Assembly: GCA_934718155.1 (NCBI GenBank) | Contig: CAKUZF010000009.1 | Span: 1 to 64,000 of the forward strand | Direction: 5' to 3' | Origin: an uncultured Parabacteroides sp. | Lineage (GTDB): Bacteria; Bacteroidota; Bacteroidia; Bacteroidales; Tannerellaceae | Length of the DNA stretch: 64,000 bases | Shown: one piece after another, positions 43,609 to 52,381 of the stretch | Layout: each line of letters opens with the position of its first letter | Position numbering within the stretch: the stretch's first letter is position 1 | The notes under the pieces: model-generated | Told to the model about the DNA's origin: nothing | Seen by the model: the letters and a program-made list of their open reading frames with translations, nothing else | Databases searched by the model: none | Made by a program: the position numbers and the translations under genes

Positions 43609-44775
43609 TTATTCGCTTTTACGCTTTATCAACATGATTACAGGATTCGATTCCTCATCCAATGTAGATACAATATCCTTCAACGGGCCTTGAAGCTTGC
43701 CTTCATTCAAGGTGCTAATCAGATCATCCGATTGCAAGACCTTGAAAGCCCATATTCCGCTATCCAACGTCGTATTCGGATGGAGGCTTAGGCTGAAAGA
43801 ACGGTTATCCGTAAAGTCTTGGTTATGCATCTTATACGCATAAATCGCTTTCTCCTGGGTGTCATACACCAAGTCGGTAGTAGGGAAACCCTTGAATGTC
43901 TTAAAGTCCATACTCTTCTCCATAAGCTGTAGGAAGTAGTAATGCGACGTGAACAGATAAGGGAAAAGGAATACCTGCGTATCCATCCCATGAATGGATG
44001 GGGTCCGGATCAACAGGGGACGTAAGCTGCCATCCGTGGAATAATTATAGAGGGTATCGGAGGAAGCTCGCATAAGTACCCAATCCCCGTCAAAAGGTGC
44101 GGCGAAGCAAAAGCCAGGAGTTACCGTCGCTTCTCTCTCTATAATCACCGGGGTCTCTAATCGCTCATAAGGCAATTTGATCGTACGTGCGATCGTGCCA
44201 TCAAGCTTCGAGACCAACAGATATGCCGACATATCATTTTCTATATCCGGCAGGTATCCATTGTAGCACAAGAAATGGTCTTTATCATAATCGAACATCT
44301 CGATATAATAACCCTCGTCGTGGAACCCGAATTTCCTCTTGAAGTTTCCCATGTAATCGTATACCAATATCTTTTTAGCCGGATTATCTTTCACGAAAAT
44401 CTCTTTGTTACGCTCATCCAGCAAGAGAGCCGTAAGTTGCGTGTACTCCTCCGGTCCCTGTCCGAGGCGATTGATCTTGCGGATGCCTTTCCCGGTCTTC
44501 CTGTCAAACAAGAAGAAATCACCACTGTTTCCCCAGTTCTTGATCAATAGGATCTCCTTTCCCACGGCTTGCACGGCTCCATGCGTCACAAACTCATCGG
44601 TCGTTTCCAAGGCCACGTATTCCACATCCGCTACATCTTGAAGCGTAAGGAGACGTTCGGGATAGTCGGACTTTATATCTATGGAAATGACATCTTGCTT
44701 ATTCTGTTTTTCCACACATCCTATCATGGTTATATATAAACAAAAAAACCATGAAACAACAAAAAATCTACTCAT
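43609..44775 (-). CDS. 6-bladed beta-propeller protein (propeller 4)
   Basis: A 388-residue protein with a lipoprotein-like signal (MSRFFVVSWFFCLYITMIGC). The repeated blades include 'INRLGQGPEEYTQL', the G-x-GP-x-EY motif shared by all four neighbours, and 'ILVYDYMGNFKRKFGF'. It ends 'DEESNPVIMLIKRK', a shared C-terminal signature. It should be attached to the inner or outer membrane facing the periplasm or surface. The family has no established biochemical role; binding or signalling is inference. It is the last propeller in the leftward run and is followed by the LanC fragment. Confidence 0.82.
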   Translation of the reverse strand: MSRFFVVSWFFCLYITMIGCVEKQNKQDVISIDIKSDYPERLLTLQDVADVEYVALETTDEFVTHGAVQAVGKEILLIKNWGNSGDFFLFDRKTGKGIRKINRLGQGPEEYTQLTALLLDERNKEIFVKDNPAKKILVYDYMGNFKRKFGFHDEGYYIEMFDYDKDHFLCYNGYLPDIENDMSAYLLVSKLDGTIARTIKLPYERLETPVIIEREATVTPGFCFAAPFDGDWVLMRASSDTLYNYSTDGSLRPLLIRTPSIHGMDTQVFLFPYLFTSHYYFLQLMEKSMDFKTFKGFPTTDLVYDTQEKAIYAYKMHNQDFTDNRSFSLSLHPNTTLDSGIWAFKVLQSDDLISTLNEGKLQGPLKDIVSTLDEESNPVIMLIKRKSE

Positions 44776-44844
44776 AATTATTTAATTTTATTTACATGAC
44801 ATAAATTACCAAATACTTTGTCATGTCAGAATAAACTCCCTGAA

Positions 44845-45966
44845 TTAGTTAAACGTATATTGGACGATCACCGGGTTATCCTCCACATCCAATCCTTCTA
44901 TCTCATGATCCTCTAACAAATCGGAGGCTTGCTTAAACGTAAAGATTGAGTGTTCATCGGTAGAGGCAAAGATCGGATCCTCGGGTTCAAGACTGAAAAT
45001 GTCTTGTTTCTCACTGACTAAATAAACATCGGGATACATCACTTGCCCCACTTTATCATAAAGTGCGAAGCGTTGATCGGGTTTCGTTCCCATTCTCCAA
45101 GAATTGATAACCGAATAGGAGAGGATAATATATTTCTCCGTATCAATAAAATTGGAAAGCTGGATCTTGGGATGATCGATCGGCTCCTCCGAGGTGGCCT
45201 CCCCCGTAACCGTGAGTTGCTTGAAAGAGAATTTGCTATCCCCTAAATCAAAAAGATACGCGGGAGTCAAGCGGTTATCAGCAAACGTATACACCGTATC
45301 ATTGAAATAATGATAGAGGTAAGCCTTGCCATTGAGGTGATACATGAATGTCTCACCGGCATAAGCTTCCTGCCCCATCGTACGTTCGCGGAAACTAATC
45401 GTGTCAATCTTACCCGTTGTCATGTCGCAAGCAAATAGATCCGGCATGACGCTATTGGTGTAAGACGAATAATAAAGCTGTTTGTTGTCCAAAGCAATAC
45501 GATTCAAGGAATAATCTTCCGGAAGCGGCAAGCTTCGTAAAAAATTCCCCTCATAATCGAAAGACATCATCTTTCGCCCTAAATAGTCTATCACATAGAC
45601 GATCTTTTGCTCACGGTCTACTTGTATCCGTTCGGGTGCCACATATTCAGCGGGACCTTGTCCTTTCTGCCCAATCGTTCCGATGAAAGCTCCACTTTTA
45701 TCGAACTTATAAAGTTGCCTATCCGCTACGATCCACAAATAATCCACATCCACCAACTGTGTAATCTTATTTAAGATACAAGAATCATTCGTTTCCAGTC
45801 GAATCGATTTGATTGTCGCGTTCAAATCCTCCAATACAACTTTCTCTTGTTTAGGCGTAGCATTGATCACGCCTAAATGAACGCTTTTTAACCCCTCTCT
45901 ATCAGATAGGGATCCTTTACAGCTAAAACCGATCAATGCAATGATCAAATAAAATAAGTTTTTCAT
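44845..45966 (-). CDS. 6-bladed beta-propeller lipoprotein (propeller 3)
   Basis: A 373-residue protein with lipobox IGFSC (Cys16). Blade motifs include 'IGQKGQGPAEYVAPERIQV' (the G-x-GP-x-EY motif) and 'VYVIDYLGRKMMSFDYEGN'. It ends 'DVEDNPVIVQYTFN'. It lies 69 bp ahead of propeller 4 and 62 bp after propeller 2 on the same strand. It is diverged from its neighbours in most of the blade surface, so it probably binds something different. Confidence 0.84.
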   Translation of the reverse strand: MKNLFYLIIALIGFSCKGSLSDREGLKSVHLGVINATPKQEKVVLEDLNATIKSIRLETNDSCILNKITQLVDVDYLWIVADRQLYKFDKSGAFIGTIGQKGQGPAEYVAPERIQVDREQKIVYVIDYLGRKMMSFDYEGNFLRSLPLPEDYSLNRIALDNKQLYYSSYTNSVMPDLFACDMTTGKIDTISFRERTMGQEAYAGETFMYHLNGKAYLYHYFNDTVYTFADNRLTPAYLFDLGDSKFSFKQLTVTGEATSEEPIDHPKIQLSNFIDTEKYIILSYSVINSWRMGTKPDQRFALYDKVGQVMYPDVYLVSEKQDIFSLEPEDPIFASTDEHSIFTFKQASDLLEDHEIEGLDVEDNPVIVQYTFN

Positions 45967-46028
45967 TTTGCTATATCATTTAGATTAATAATTTATATTC
46001 CACACTTGTTAATACTTGACATATAATA

Positions 46029-47195
46029 TCACTTCAGCTTTCCAATGAATAGCACCGGGTTGCTCTCCTCGTTGAGGCCTGGGAAACGGGCGGCGAACAG
46101 GGGATTCGTCAAGATTTCATTCGGATAAAGCACGATTATACACCAACCATCCTGAAGAGAGTAAACCTTTTCTGGCTCCAAGTTGAAACGGTCGTCGAAG
46201 ATCAAACGCTTCATCAAACGGCTCTTCCAGGTTTGTTTATCAATCGCCGCATAGGCCATCAGATCCTTCCGCCCTCCCTCAAACCGGAGGAATATCAAGG
46301 AATCGGATTCTACGTAACAGGGTATATGGCCGATGTAGTCGCTTTGGGCATAATCATCAAACAGCTGGTGGCTGCTCATATTGGGCTGAGTCCAATACCC
46401 TTCGGGAGGTATGCGGTTGTCCACGTTGATGCGGTAACGAACGATAGCCGTGTCCGCATACAGCTCATAAACGTCATTCATCCGATAGTCATGATAGAGC
46501 AGCTTGCCGTCATACCGATAGAAGAAGGTGCGCATCGCATAAATCAGCCTTGGCACTTCTTTTAGATGCCAGTAGGAGTTTTTCAGCTCGCCCGTATAGC
46601 GATCGGCCACATAATACAGATGGTCATAACCACCCATCTGATCCCAACGGAGCAACATCAAACTATCGCCCAAGCAGGCCATGTCTTCTAAACGTAAATC
46701 ACCGAACGAATGATTAGAAATAAATTTTCCATCCTTGGAATAGGTCGTGACGCAGCTGCAAACCTGCAATACAGAAATATCGCCATTGTCCCATACTTGG
46801 AAATTCCACAAGTGCGCATAGGATTCCGGGCCATCGCCTTTCCTATCCAGCACCCAACGGAACTGTCCATCCGGACCGAATACGAACACCTTGTGCAAGC
46901 AACCGATATATATCTTACCCTCCTTATCCACGAGAATGCGGCGCAGCTCACCACAATCAGGCAACAAACAGTGGTCATTGGTCTCCAACTGCACATAATG
47001 GTATTCAGAGAACATATCTTCAACAGTAAAATATTCTCGCTTCGTTAATGGAATGAATATTTCCTTCGATTCAGTGGAATGAGACACACCGCTCGTTGGC
47101 TCTTCAGTATGGCTCGAAGAGCACGCTGTGAGCAGAAGCAAAAAAATTATGAGTTTAGAAAGAGCCATAAAAACGCAACTTCTTTTTCTATTCAT
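46029..47195 (-). CDS. 6-bladed beta-propeller lipoprotein (propeller 2)
   Basis: A 388-residue protein. The signal ends with lipobox LLLTAC; the start may be Met1 (MNRKRSCVFM) or Met10 (MALSKLII). It carries 'RKGDGPESYAHL' in place of the G-x-GP-x-EY motif and ends 'NEESNPVLFIGKLK'. Its first 30 bp are almost the same as those of the TonB receptor gene at 36979, although the proteins are otherwise unrelated. It starts 24 bp after the stop of propeller 1, so they are co-transcribed. Confidence 0.83.
   Translation of the reverse strand: MNRKRSCVFMALSKLIIFLLLLTACSSSHTEEPTSGVSHSTESKEIFIPLTKREYFTVEDMFSEYHYVQLETNDHCLLPDCGELRRILVDKEGKIYIGCLHKVFVFGPDGQFRWVLDRKGDGPESYAHLWNFQVWDNGDISVLQVCSCVTTYSKDGKFISNHSFGDLRLEDMACLGDSLMLLRWDQMGGYDHLYYVADRYTGELKNSYWHLKEVPRLIYAMRTFFYRYDGKLLYHDYRMNDVYELYADTAIVRYRINVDNRIPPEGYWTQPNMSSHQLFDDYAQSDYIGHIPCYVESDSLIFLRFEGGRKDLMAYAAIDKQTWKSRLMKRLIFDDRFNLEPEKVYSLQDGWCIIVLYPNEILTNPLFAARFPGLNEESNPVLFIGKLK
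47166..47195 (-). repeat. 30-bp start-codon repeat, copy B
   Basis: Matches 36950-36979 (start of the TonB receptor gene) at 29 of 30 positions. The similarity stops abruptly upstream of the ATG and after codon 10. Confidence 0.85.
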
Positions 47196-47219
47196 CTTGT
47201 TTCCTATTTTGTATGCTGA

Positions 47220-48416
47220 TCATTTATGTTTTTTTCTTGCCAAGATGAGCAAGGCATTTGTGTCATACCCCCACTCATCGTATTGTTTCTGTAAATCGGG
47301 AGAGAGTGTTAGTTTCTCTTCATTTATCAACTGTTTCAAGTCATACCACTCGATAGTGCTCACAAAATACGCTCCAGCGTCCCAACGAGGCCAAAAGGCG
47401 GGACCTCCCAGATAATCGTCCGTGAAGCGGGTTCCTTCGGGGCCGTCCGTAACGAAACCCTCATCCAGCTCCTTATCATACAAAATGTAATGGAAGTTCG
47501 ACTCCTTATGCTTGAAAATCTCTCCGTCTGGATCGGTGCAACGTTGTGCGGTCAGGTAGTAATAACGCTCATCGGCTAAGACCGACAGTATGCCCCAGTA
47601 TTTGTATGCTTTATGAAGGAAATCCTCATAGCAATACCAAGGTTGCAACTCCATAGGCTGCTTGTATTTTCCCATGTCGAACAGCAGATAGGGTATGGCC
47701 TTTTCGCCTTGCACTTGATAGAGCGTGTCATTGTCTTCCTTTGTTTTCATATACAATATGCCTTGATACGTATGGAATGATTCCCAGTATTTTGACGTTG
47801 AAACTCCCATACCCGCATCTATGCAGGGAGCCATGTAGAAGGGATTCGGAATCGATGTCAAAGAGTCGCCTTGCGCATCGAAAGCGACAGCCCGATCTCG
47901 TGTGGTCCGATGCGAGAGTGTGCATCCCCACACGACAGAATGAGATATACCGATTTTAGAAATATGTTCACCACAATTTGTCGAGCGCAAATAATGGCCA
48001 TCCAGATCATAATAAATCAGTTGGTGGCTGTCAAGCATGACCACCTCCTTCTTCTCTGCATCCACCTCAAAATCAGAAATCCTCGTGTACTCTCCCGGGC
48101 CTCCGCCTTTTCGCCCATAGGTGGTCAGATACGTTCCGTCCTCCGAGAAGGCCATTACCCCTGTGTTAGAATGGACAATCCATCGATCGTCAATCCATCG
48201 AACTTTCCACACACGAGAGACCACTATATCTTCAGGTGCTTTAAGCTCAAGATAGATAAGCGTATCCGCAATGTCAGACAGATGCATCGCACGTTTCGAT
48301 GCCAAGCAAGACTCATAAGAGATCGTTTTCAAACTTCCCGGCTTATCACTTTGGCAAGACGTTGCTGCCAAAAGCGAGAGAAGGAAAAGAGGAAGAAAGT
48401 GAATCGTTTTATACAT
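47220..48416 (-). CDS. 6-bladed beta-propeller lipoprotein (propeller 1)
   Basis: A 398-residue protein from MYKTIHFLPLFLL. This Met is kept in the remnant at 42791; an ATG four codons upstream, touching the previous stop codon, is also possible. Lipobox AATSC with mature QSDKPG. It has 'YGRKGGGPGEYTRI' (G-x-GP-x-EY) and ends 'YDTNALLILARKKHK'. It directly follows the coiled-coil/HTH gene, and the TAA-ATG junction of the two genes is repeated in the remnant cassette. This links a cytoplasmic regulator to an envelope propeller. Confidence 0.84.
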   Translation of the reverse strand: MYKTIHFLPLFLLSLLAATSCQSDKPGSLKTISYESCLASKRAMHLSDIADTLIYLELKAPEDIVVSRVWKVRWIDDRWIVHSNTGVMAFSEDGTYLTTYGRKGGGPGEYTRISDFEVDAEKKEVVMLDSHQLIYYDLDGHYLRSTNCGEHISKIGISHSVVWGCTLSHRTTRDRAVAFDAQGDSLTSIPNPFYMAPCIDAGMGVSTSKYWESFHTYQGILYMKTKEDNDTLYQVQGEKAIPYLLFDMGKYKQPMELQPWYCYEDFLHKAYKYWGILSVLADERYYYLTAQRCTDPDGEIFKHKESNFHYILYDKELDEGFVTDGPEGTRFTDDYLGGPAFWPRWDAGAYFVSTIEWYDLKQLINEEKLTLSPDLQKQYDEWGYDTNALLILARKKHK

Positions 48417-48428
48417 AAAGCTTTTCAT

Positions 48429-48917
48429 TTATAAATTGTAAATAAACTGCGGAACCCATGTGATGGAAGGAAGCTCTCCATCGATGATGCGATAGCGCAA
48501 CCGTTGCTTATACTTAGCGATAGATTGGGGTGCCACTCCCAACATGTCGCCCAGCTCTTTGTTAGTGCTAAACCCTAAGCGGATCAGCAGGCAGAGCCGA
48601 TATTGCGCACAGGTTAGGTTCGCAACGGCGGCACGTAGGCGTTGCTCGAAACCAGGATACAGCAACTCGATATACAGATAGAGCAACAGCCATTCGTGTT
48701 GGTGCACGTAAGGCTGTCTTTTCATCGATCGCCATCGGGACAACATCCTCTCCAGCTCCCCACGGAATCCCGCAATCGCCGAACCAACCTGCTCCCTCCG
48801 TTTCGCAGCCTCCAGCTGTTCTTTCATTGCCTCAAACTCCAGCTTCATTGCCGTCAGCTCTTGTTCCTTCGCCGTCAGCTCTTGCCGCAAATGTTCAAGT
48901 GTATTCAGTCTCTCCAT
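48429..48917 (-). CDS. Cytoplasmic coiled-coil/LuxR-like HTH regulator
   Basis: A 162-residue protein. The N-terminal 60 residues or so form a heptad-rich coiled coil (MERLNTLEHLRQELTAKEQE and on). The C-terminal part holds an HTH similar to that of the TPR regulators ('[20 protein letters not shown]', 'VAPQSIAKYKQRL'). It has no TM helix and no sensor domain, so it looks like the cytoplasmic half of the TPR/HTH regulators on its own. It leads the propeller run, with a -7 box at 48979-48986. The coiled coil may dimerise or pair with another regulator. Confidence 0.82.
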   Translation of the reverse strand: MERLNTLEHLRQELTAKEQELTAMKLEFEAMKEQLEAAKRREQVGSAIAGFRGELERMLSRWRSMKRQPYVHQHEWLLLYLYIELLYPGFEQRLRAAVANLTCAQYRLCLLIRLGFSTNKELGDMLGVAPQSIAKYKQRLRYRIIDGELPSITWVPQFIYNL

Positions 48918-48978
48918 ACTATTGCTTTTATTTTCGTATTTCTGCTTTGCTTTTTTTTCTGTGAATTCTGTTGTTTTG

Positions 48979-48986
48979 CAAAAATA
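48979..48986 (-). promoter_or_regulatory. -7 box of HTH-propeller operon
   Basis: Minus-strand TATTTTTG followed by C, 62 bp upstream of the HTH gene start. No clear TTG element is seen. Confidence 0.45.
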
Positions 48987-49142
48987 GGAAAGATTTTTGG
49001 CTGGATTAGTATAGGATGGGTGGACAAATTAGGTCTGGCGAATTGTTCTTTTCCTTATCGTTATTGACTGTAAATAAGCCGATTAAGCATAATAAGCCTT
49101 TAATTGATAGGTGGACAATTTAAAAAGGAGCCAATTAAATGA

Positions 49143-50399
49143 TCATTCGGTTTTGAACGCTTTGCAGAAAGTGGTCATCATCCAGATGCAAAGACCTAAC
49201 AGGCCAACGACCATGTAGGCATACTTCATGTTGAAAACCTGCGAGATGGAGCCAATAAGCAGCGGTGCCACCAAGGAGCCAATAAAACTGATGCTGGAAA
49301 GGATGGTCAGGGCGATGCTGACTGGCGTTTTCGACTTGGCACCGACCAAACTGTAGATAGTGGGCACCATGCAAGAGATGCCTAAGCCGACCAGCATAAA
49401 GCCTAACGAGTTGATCGTAACCTTCAACGCCATGCTTTCAAACAGGCCTCCTAAGAGGGAGGTGATAAAAAATCCAGCGAAGATGAAGAATCCGGCGAGC
49501 TGCAAGACCCTTTGTTTCCCCATGAGGCCGTAGGCCCAATTGGTCAGGAAACGTCCGGTTGTCATCATTACCATGAAGACCAAGAAACCGATTTGCAGCG
49601 ATTTAGGCGCTTGCACAACCGATTCGAAATAGAGTCCGCTCCAGTCGAACATGGCACTCTCGACCACCAACGCAAACAGGCCCACGATGCCCAGCTGAAT
49701 CAACAGCATCTCTGGCTTGCGCACGAAACTCAGCAAAGCCGGAGCCTCGCTGTTTTTCTTTGTCTCTCCGGCGTCGGCTGTTGCTTGTTTGGCTTCGGCT
49801 TCGGCCTCTACATCTTCTTGCAAATAACGACGTCCGCCGATGACAATCAGACTGATCAACAGGGCGATCAATGTAAAGTGCCAAAAAGGAGGTATGCCCG
49901 AGATGATCATAATGAAACCGATCAGTGCGCCCATGCAGGCTGCTAGACTCCAGCCACCATGGAAGGAGGCCATAATGGTTCGCCCGTAGAGTCGCTCAAT
50001 GCCAATGCCTTGCGTGTTGAGCGATATGTCGCAAAGGTTCCAAAACGTTCCGAAGCAGAAAAGGCAAAGCCCCAACAGATAGATGTTGGAAGCTAATCCG
50101 ATGGCAAAGAGCGAGAGCGCATAGCCCATGATGCTAACCTGCACCATGATGCGGCTACCTAAACGGCTGACCAGATAGCCCGCCAAAGGGATGGCGATGA
50201 ACTTGCCTACAGGGATAAGAAAGAGAACCAATCCCCAATAGAAGGCATAATCGACGGCAAAGAGCTCTTTAACATCGGGAATACGACTGGCCCATGAGGA
50301 GAAGCAGAGGCCTTGAGCCAAGAAGAAGGAGAGAACCGCATAGCGAATGCGTTCTTTCGGGAAACGAGCGCCCTGAGGGGCTTGAAGTGTATTGTCCAT
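49143..50399 (-). CDS. MFS transporter
   Basis: A 418-residue major facilitator with 12 predicted TM helices in two sets of six. They are separated by a charged cytoplasmic loop of about 45 residues ('EDVEAEAEAKQATADAGETK'). The N-terminal half has 'LAGYLVSRLGSRIMVQ', the loop 2-3 motif. 'GTFWNLCDISLNTQGIGIE' and 'SFHGGWSLAACMGA' are characteristic of the YbjJ/FucP-like branch. Substrate is unknown; sugar or drug transport are both possible. It stands alone with a good promoter. Confidence 0.9.
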   Translation of the reverse strand: MDNTLQAPQGARFPKERIRYAVLSFFLAQGLCFSSWASRIPDVKELFAVDYAFYWGLVLFLIPVGKFIAIPLAGYLVSRLGSRIMVQVSIMGYALSLFAIGLASNIYLLGLCLFCFGTFWNLCDISLNTQGIGIERLYGRTIMASFHGGWSLAACMGALIGFIMIISGIPPFWHFTLIALLISLIVIGGRRYLQEDVEAEAEAKQATADAGETKKNSEAPALLSFVRKPEMLLIQLGIVGLFALVVESAMFDWSGLYFESVVQAPKSLQIGFLVFMVMMTTGRFLTNWAYGLMGKQRVLQLAGFFIFAGFFITSLLGGLFESMALKVTINSLGFMLVGLGISCMVPTIYSLVGAKSKTPVSIALTILSSISFIGSLVAPLLIGSISQVFNMKYAYMVVGLLGLCIWMMTTFCKAFKTE

Positions 50400-50426
50400 T
50401 TTGATGATGGTTTAGTTTTATAGTGG

Positions 50427-50457
50427 CAAAGCTACTGATTTTGAACCATAGATGCAA
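50427..50457 (-). promoter_or_regulatory. Promoter of MFS gene
   Basis: On the minus strand TTG (50455-50457), a 20-base spacer, then TAGCTTTG (50427-50434), 27 bp before the start codon. Confidence 0.6.
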
Positions 50458-50478
50458 TAGCTACGTTAGGAAACAAGA

Positions 50479-50511
50479 ACCCCCATCCAAGAACAACGCT
50501 TGAATGGGGGT
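50479..50511 (-). terminator. Terminator after TPR lipoprotein gene
   Basis: ACCCCCAT-C-CAAG (50479-50491) pairs with CTTG-A-ATGGGGGT (50499-50511). On the minus strand it is followed by TCTTGTTT. It lies 23 bp past the stop of the gene ending at 50535. Confidence 0.7.
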
Positions 50512-50534
50512 CCACCTTTATGCTAAATAGCTAA

Positions 50535-52223
50535 TTACTTAACCAATGCCTGGAAGTCTGAGTTTGTTGCATACTTAGCAAACTCCAAGTCGATAGCAGC
50601 CTCTTTCGCCATGTTCTTATCCAAAGCGATAGCGTTCTTCAGGTTGCTTACAACACCGTTAGCGTCGTTAGTGCGAGCAGCTACGATAGCCTTCAAGTAA
50701 GCCGTAGTTGCATCGGGGTTAGCTACAGCGTTCAAAGTCTGAGAAGCCTTGCTGTAGTCCTTCACCAAGATCTGTGCCAAAGCAGCGTTGTTGGTCTTTA
50801 CAGAACCGAAAGAGTTAGCAGCCTTAGCCCACTCGCCCTGCTCCAGATAGAGCACGCCAAGAGCCTCGCCCAACTCGTTAACACCTGCAGCGTTGCCGAA
50901 CAACTGCTGAGCCTTAGCCTGATCACCCTTCGTCAAAGCGATCAAACCTAAGTTCATGTTAGCCTCCGGGTTGTTCTTTACAGAGTTTGACTTGTTGAAC
51001 ATCTGCTCTGCCTTGTTCAAATCGCCTGCCTTGAATGCCATCATACCGACGTTGTTCCAAGTGCGGTAGCAGTTCGGATAAAGCTCAGAAGCCTTCGTGT
51101 AGATAGCCATCTTCTCTGCGTCGTTGTTAGTCAACGTTGCAGCGTAGAGGATCTCCTCGATGTTCAACTCGCTTGGGTTGCTCTTAGCCAATGCGCTGAT
51201 CTCCTCGTCTGACTTACCGATGATCTCAACGTTAGCAGTCAAGCGTGAACGACGCAACTGCGGCAAGATTGTCTCAGCCAAGTCTGAGTAAACAGCAGAG
51301 ATGTTCTTGATCTCCTTCTCACGAGTCTCCGGATCCTGATACATTGACAATACGCGCAATACCAAGTCCTTATCCTGCAAGTTAGACTTAGAAACGAGCT
51401 CCTTGAAGCCGTCCCAGTCTTGAGCCGTGTACTTCGCATCAACCGGAATCTCAACCTTCATCTTCTTCAACTCCTTAGCCAAGAACTTAGAGGTGTTGCC
51501 CTCACGACGCTCAGCCAAGCCTGTGTTCAACTTCACACCACCATCAGGAGATGCGTAAGCACCAATCTCGATAGCTACGTTCTGGTTGGGAGCCTCGTCG
51601 GCGTTCTTAACCAACTCCTTCCACTCCTTGATAGCGTCTGAATTCGTCTCGCTTGCACGCAAGTTAGCCTGCTGGATCAAGAACATGATGTTCGCGTCGT
51701 GAGCCTCCTTGATGATGCGCTGGAACTTATCAGCAGCGATAGCTGCGGTAGCTGTAGCAGCGTCGGCCAACTCTGAAGTTGCTACAACGCCCTCGCCGAT
51801 CTTAATCTCCGGCAATTTTACAACCTTATTCTTGATCTTTGCATCGAAAGTCAGATACAACTCTGATTTCTTCATTTCGGGCTTGTAAGCGAAAGCAGAC
51901 TTCATGGTTACGTTAGCGCCTGCTGCCTGCGGGATAACTTGGTTGTTACCCTTTACCTTCTCGCCCTGATAGGTGTATGCTGTACCCCAAGCCTCGCCAC
52001 CTTGGTAGCGCAAAACGGGAGTTACAGTAACAACAGCGTTCTTGTTGAACCACTTTGCGGGGAATGTCGCGTTGATAGTTACAGGAACCTTACCACCAAT
52101 AGCCTCTAAAGGCTGCGGTACGGCCTTAATGTACTGCTCTGACAACGGTTTCAACTTTGCACAAGATGAAAAAGTCAGAATGGCTGCCAATACTAAGAAA
52201 GGCAATAAAAACTTTTTGTTCAT
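50535..52223 (-). CDS. Abundant TPR-containing outer-membrane lipoprotein
   Basis: A 562-residue protein with lipobox LTFSSC (Cys21). The N-terminal 150 residues or so are beta-rich ('VPVTINATFPAKWFNKNAVV'). A middle region follows with 'VAIEIGAYASPDGGVKLNTGLAERR', reminiscent of an OmpA-type peptidoglycan-binding segment (Asp, Leu and Arg in the usual order). The C-terminal 220 residues or so are TPR repeats ('YPNCYRTWNNVGMMAFKAGD', 'EANMNLGLIALTKGDQAKA'). Codon choice is strongly restricted, as in the ribosomal genes nearby, which suggests very high expression. A structural or envelope-anchoring role is inference. Confidence 0.84.
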   Translation of the reverse strand: MNKKFLLPFLVLAAILTFSSCAKLKPLSEQYIKAVPQPLEAIGGKVPVTINATFPAKWFNKNAVVTVTPVLRYQGGEAWGTAYTYQGEKVKGNNQVIPQAAGANVTMKSAFAYKPEMKKSELYLTFDAKIKNKVVKLPEIKIGEGVVATSELADAATATAAIAADKFQRIIKEAHDANIMFLIQQANLRASETNSDAIKEWKELVKNADEAPNQNVAIEIGAYASPDGGVKLNTGLAERREGNTSKFLAKELKKMKVEIPVDAKYTAQDWDGFKELVSKSNLQDKDLVLRVLSMYQDPETREKEIKNISAVYSDLAETILPQLRRSRLTANVEIIGKSDEEISALAKSNPSELNIEEILYAATLTNNDAEKMAIYTKASELYPNCYRTWNNVGMMAFKAGDLNKAEQMFNKSNSVKNNPEANMNLGLIALTKGDQAKAQQLFGNAAGVNELGEALGVLYLEQGEWAKAANSFGSVKTNNAALAQILVKDYSKASQTLNAVANPDATTAYLKAIVAARTNDANGVVSNLKNAIALDKNMAKEAAIDLEFAKYATNSDFQALVK

Positions 52224-52287
52224 AATGTTGATGTAAGTTTAAAATGTTATTATATCTCGTTCTTTTTCTACTCTATCCATTATCGCG

Positions 52288-52295
52288 CAAAACTA
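52288..52295 (-). promoter_or_regulatory. -7 box of TPR lipoprotein gene
   Basis: Minus-strand TAGTTTTG followed by CGCG, 64 bp upstream of the start, in an AT-rich leader as often found for strongly expressed genes. Confidence 0.45.
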
Positions 52296-52381
52296 CTTAT
52301 TTTTTTGTCATGTTACTATAAAACGAGCAAAAACTTTAATATTCATGTCAATTCAAGCCTTCATTCGTCGCCTTAACCCTT

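Noticed and set aside
43609..48428. NVEALA-type or other short peptide genes between the propeller genes
   Set aside because: The gaps are only 24-69 bp and contain no suitable frame with a signal or leader peptide.
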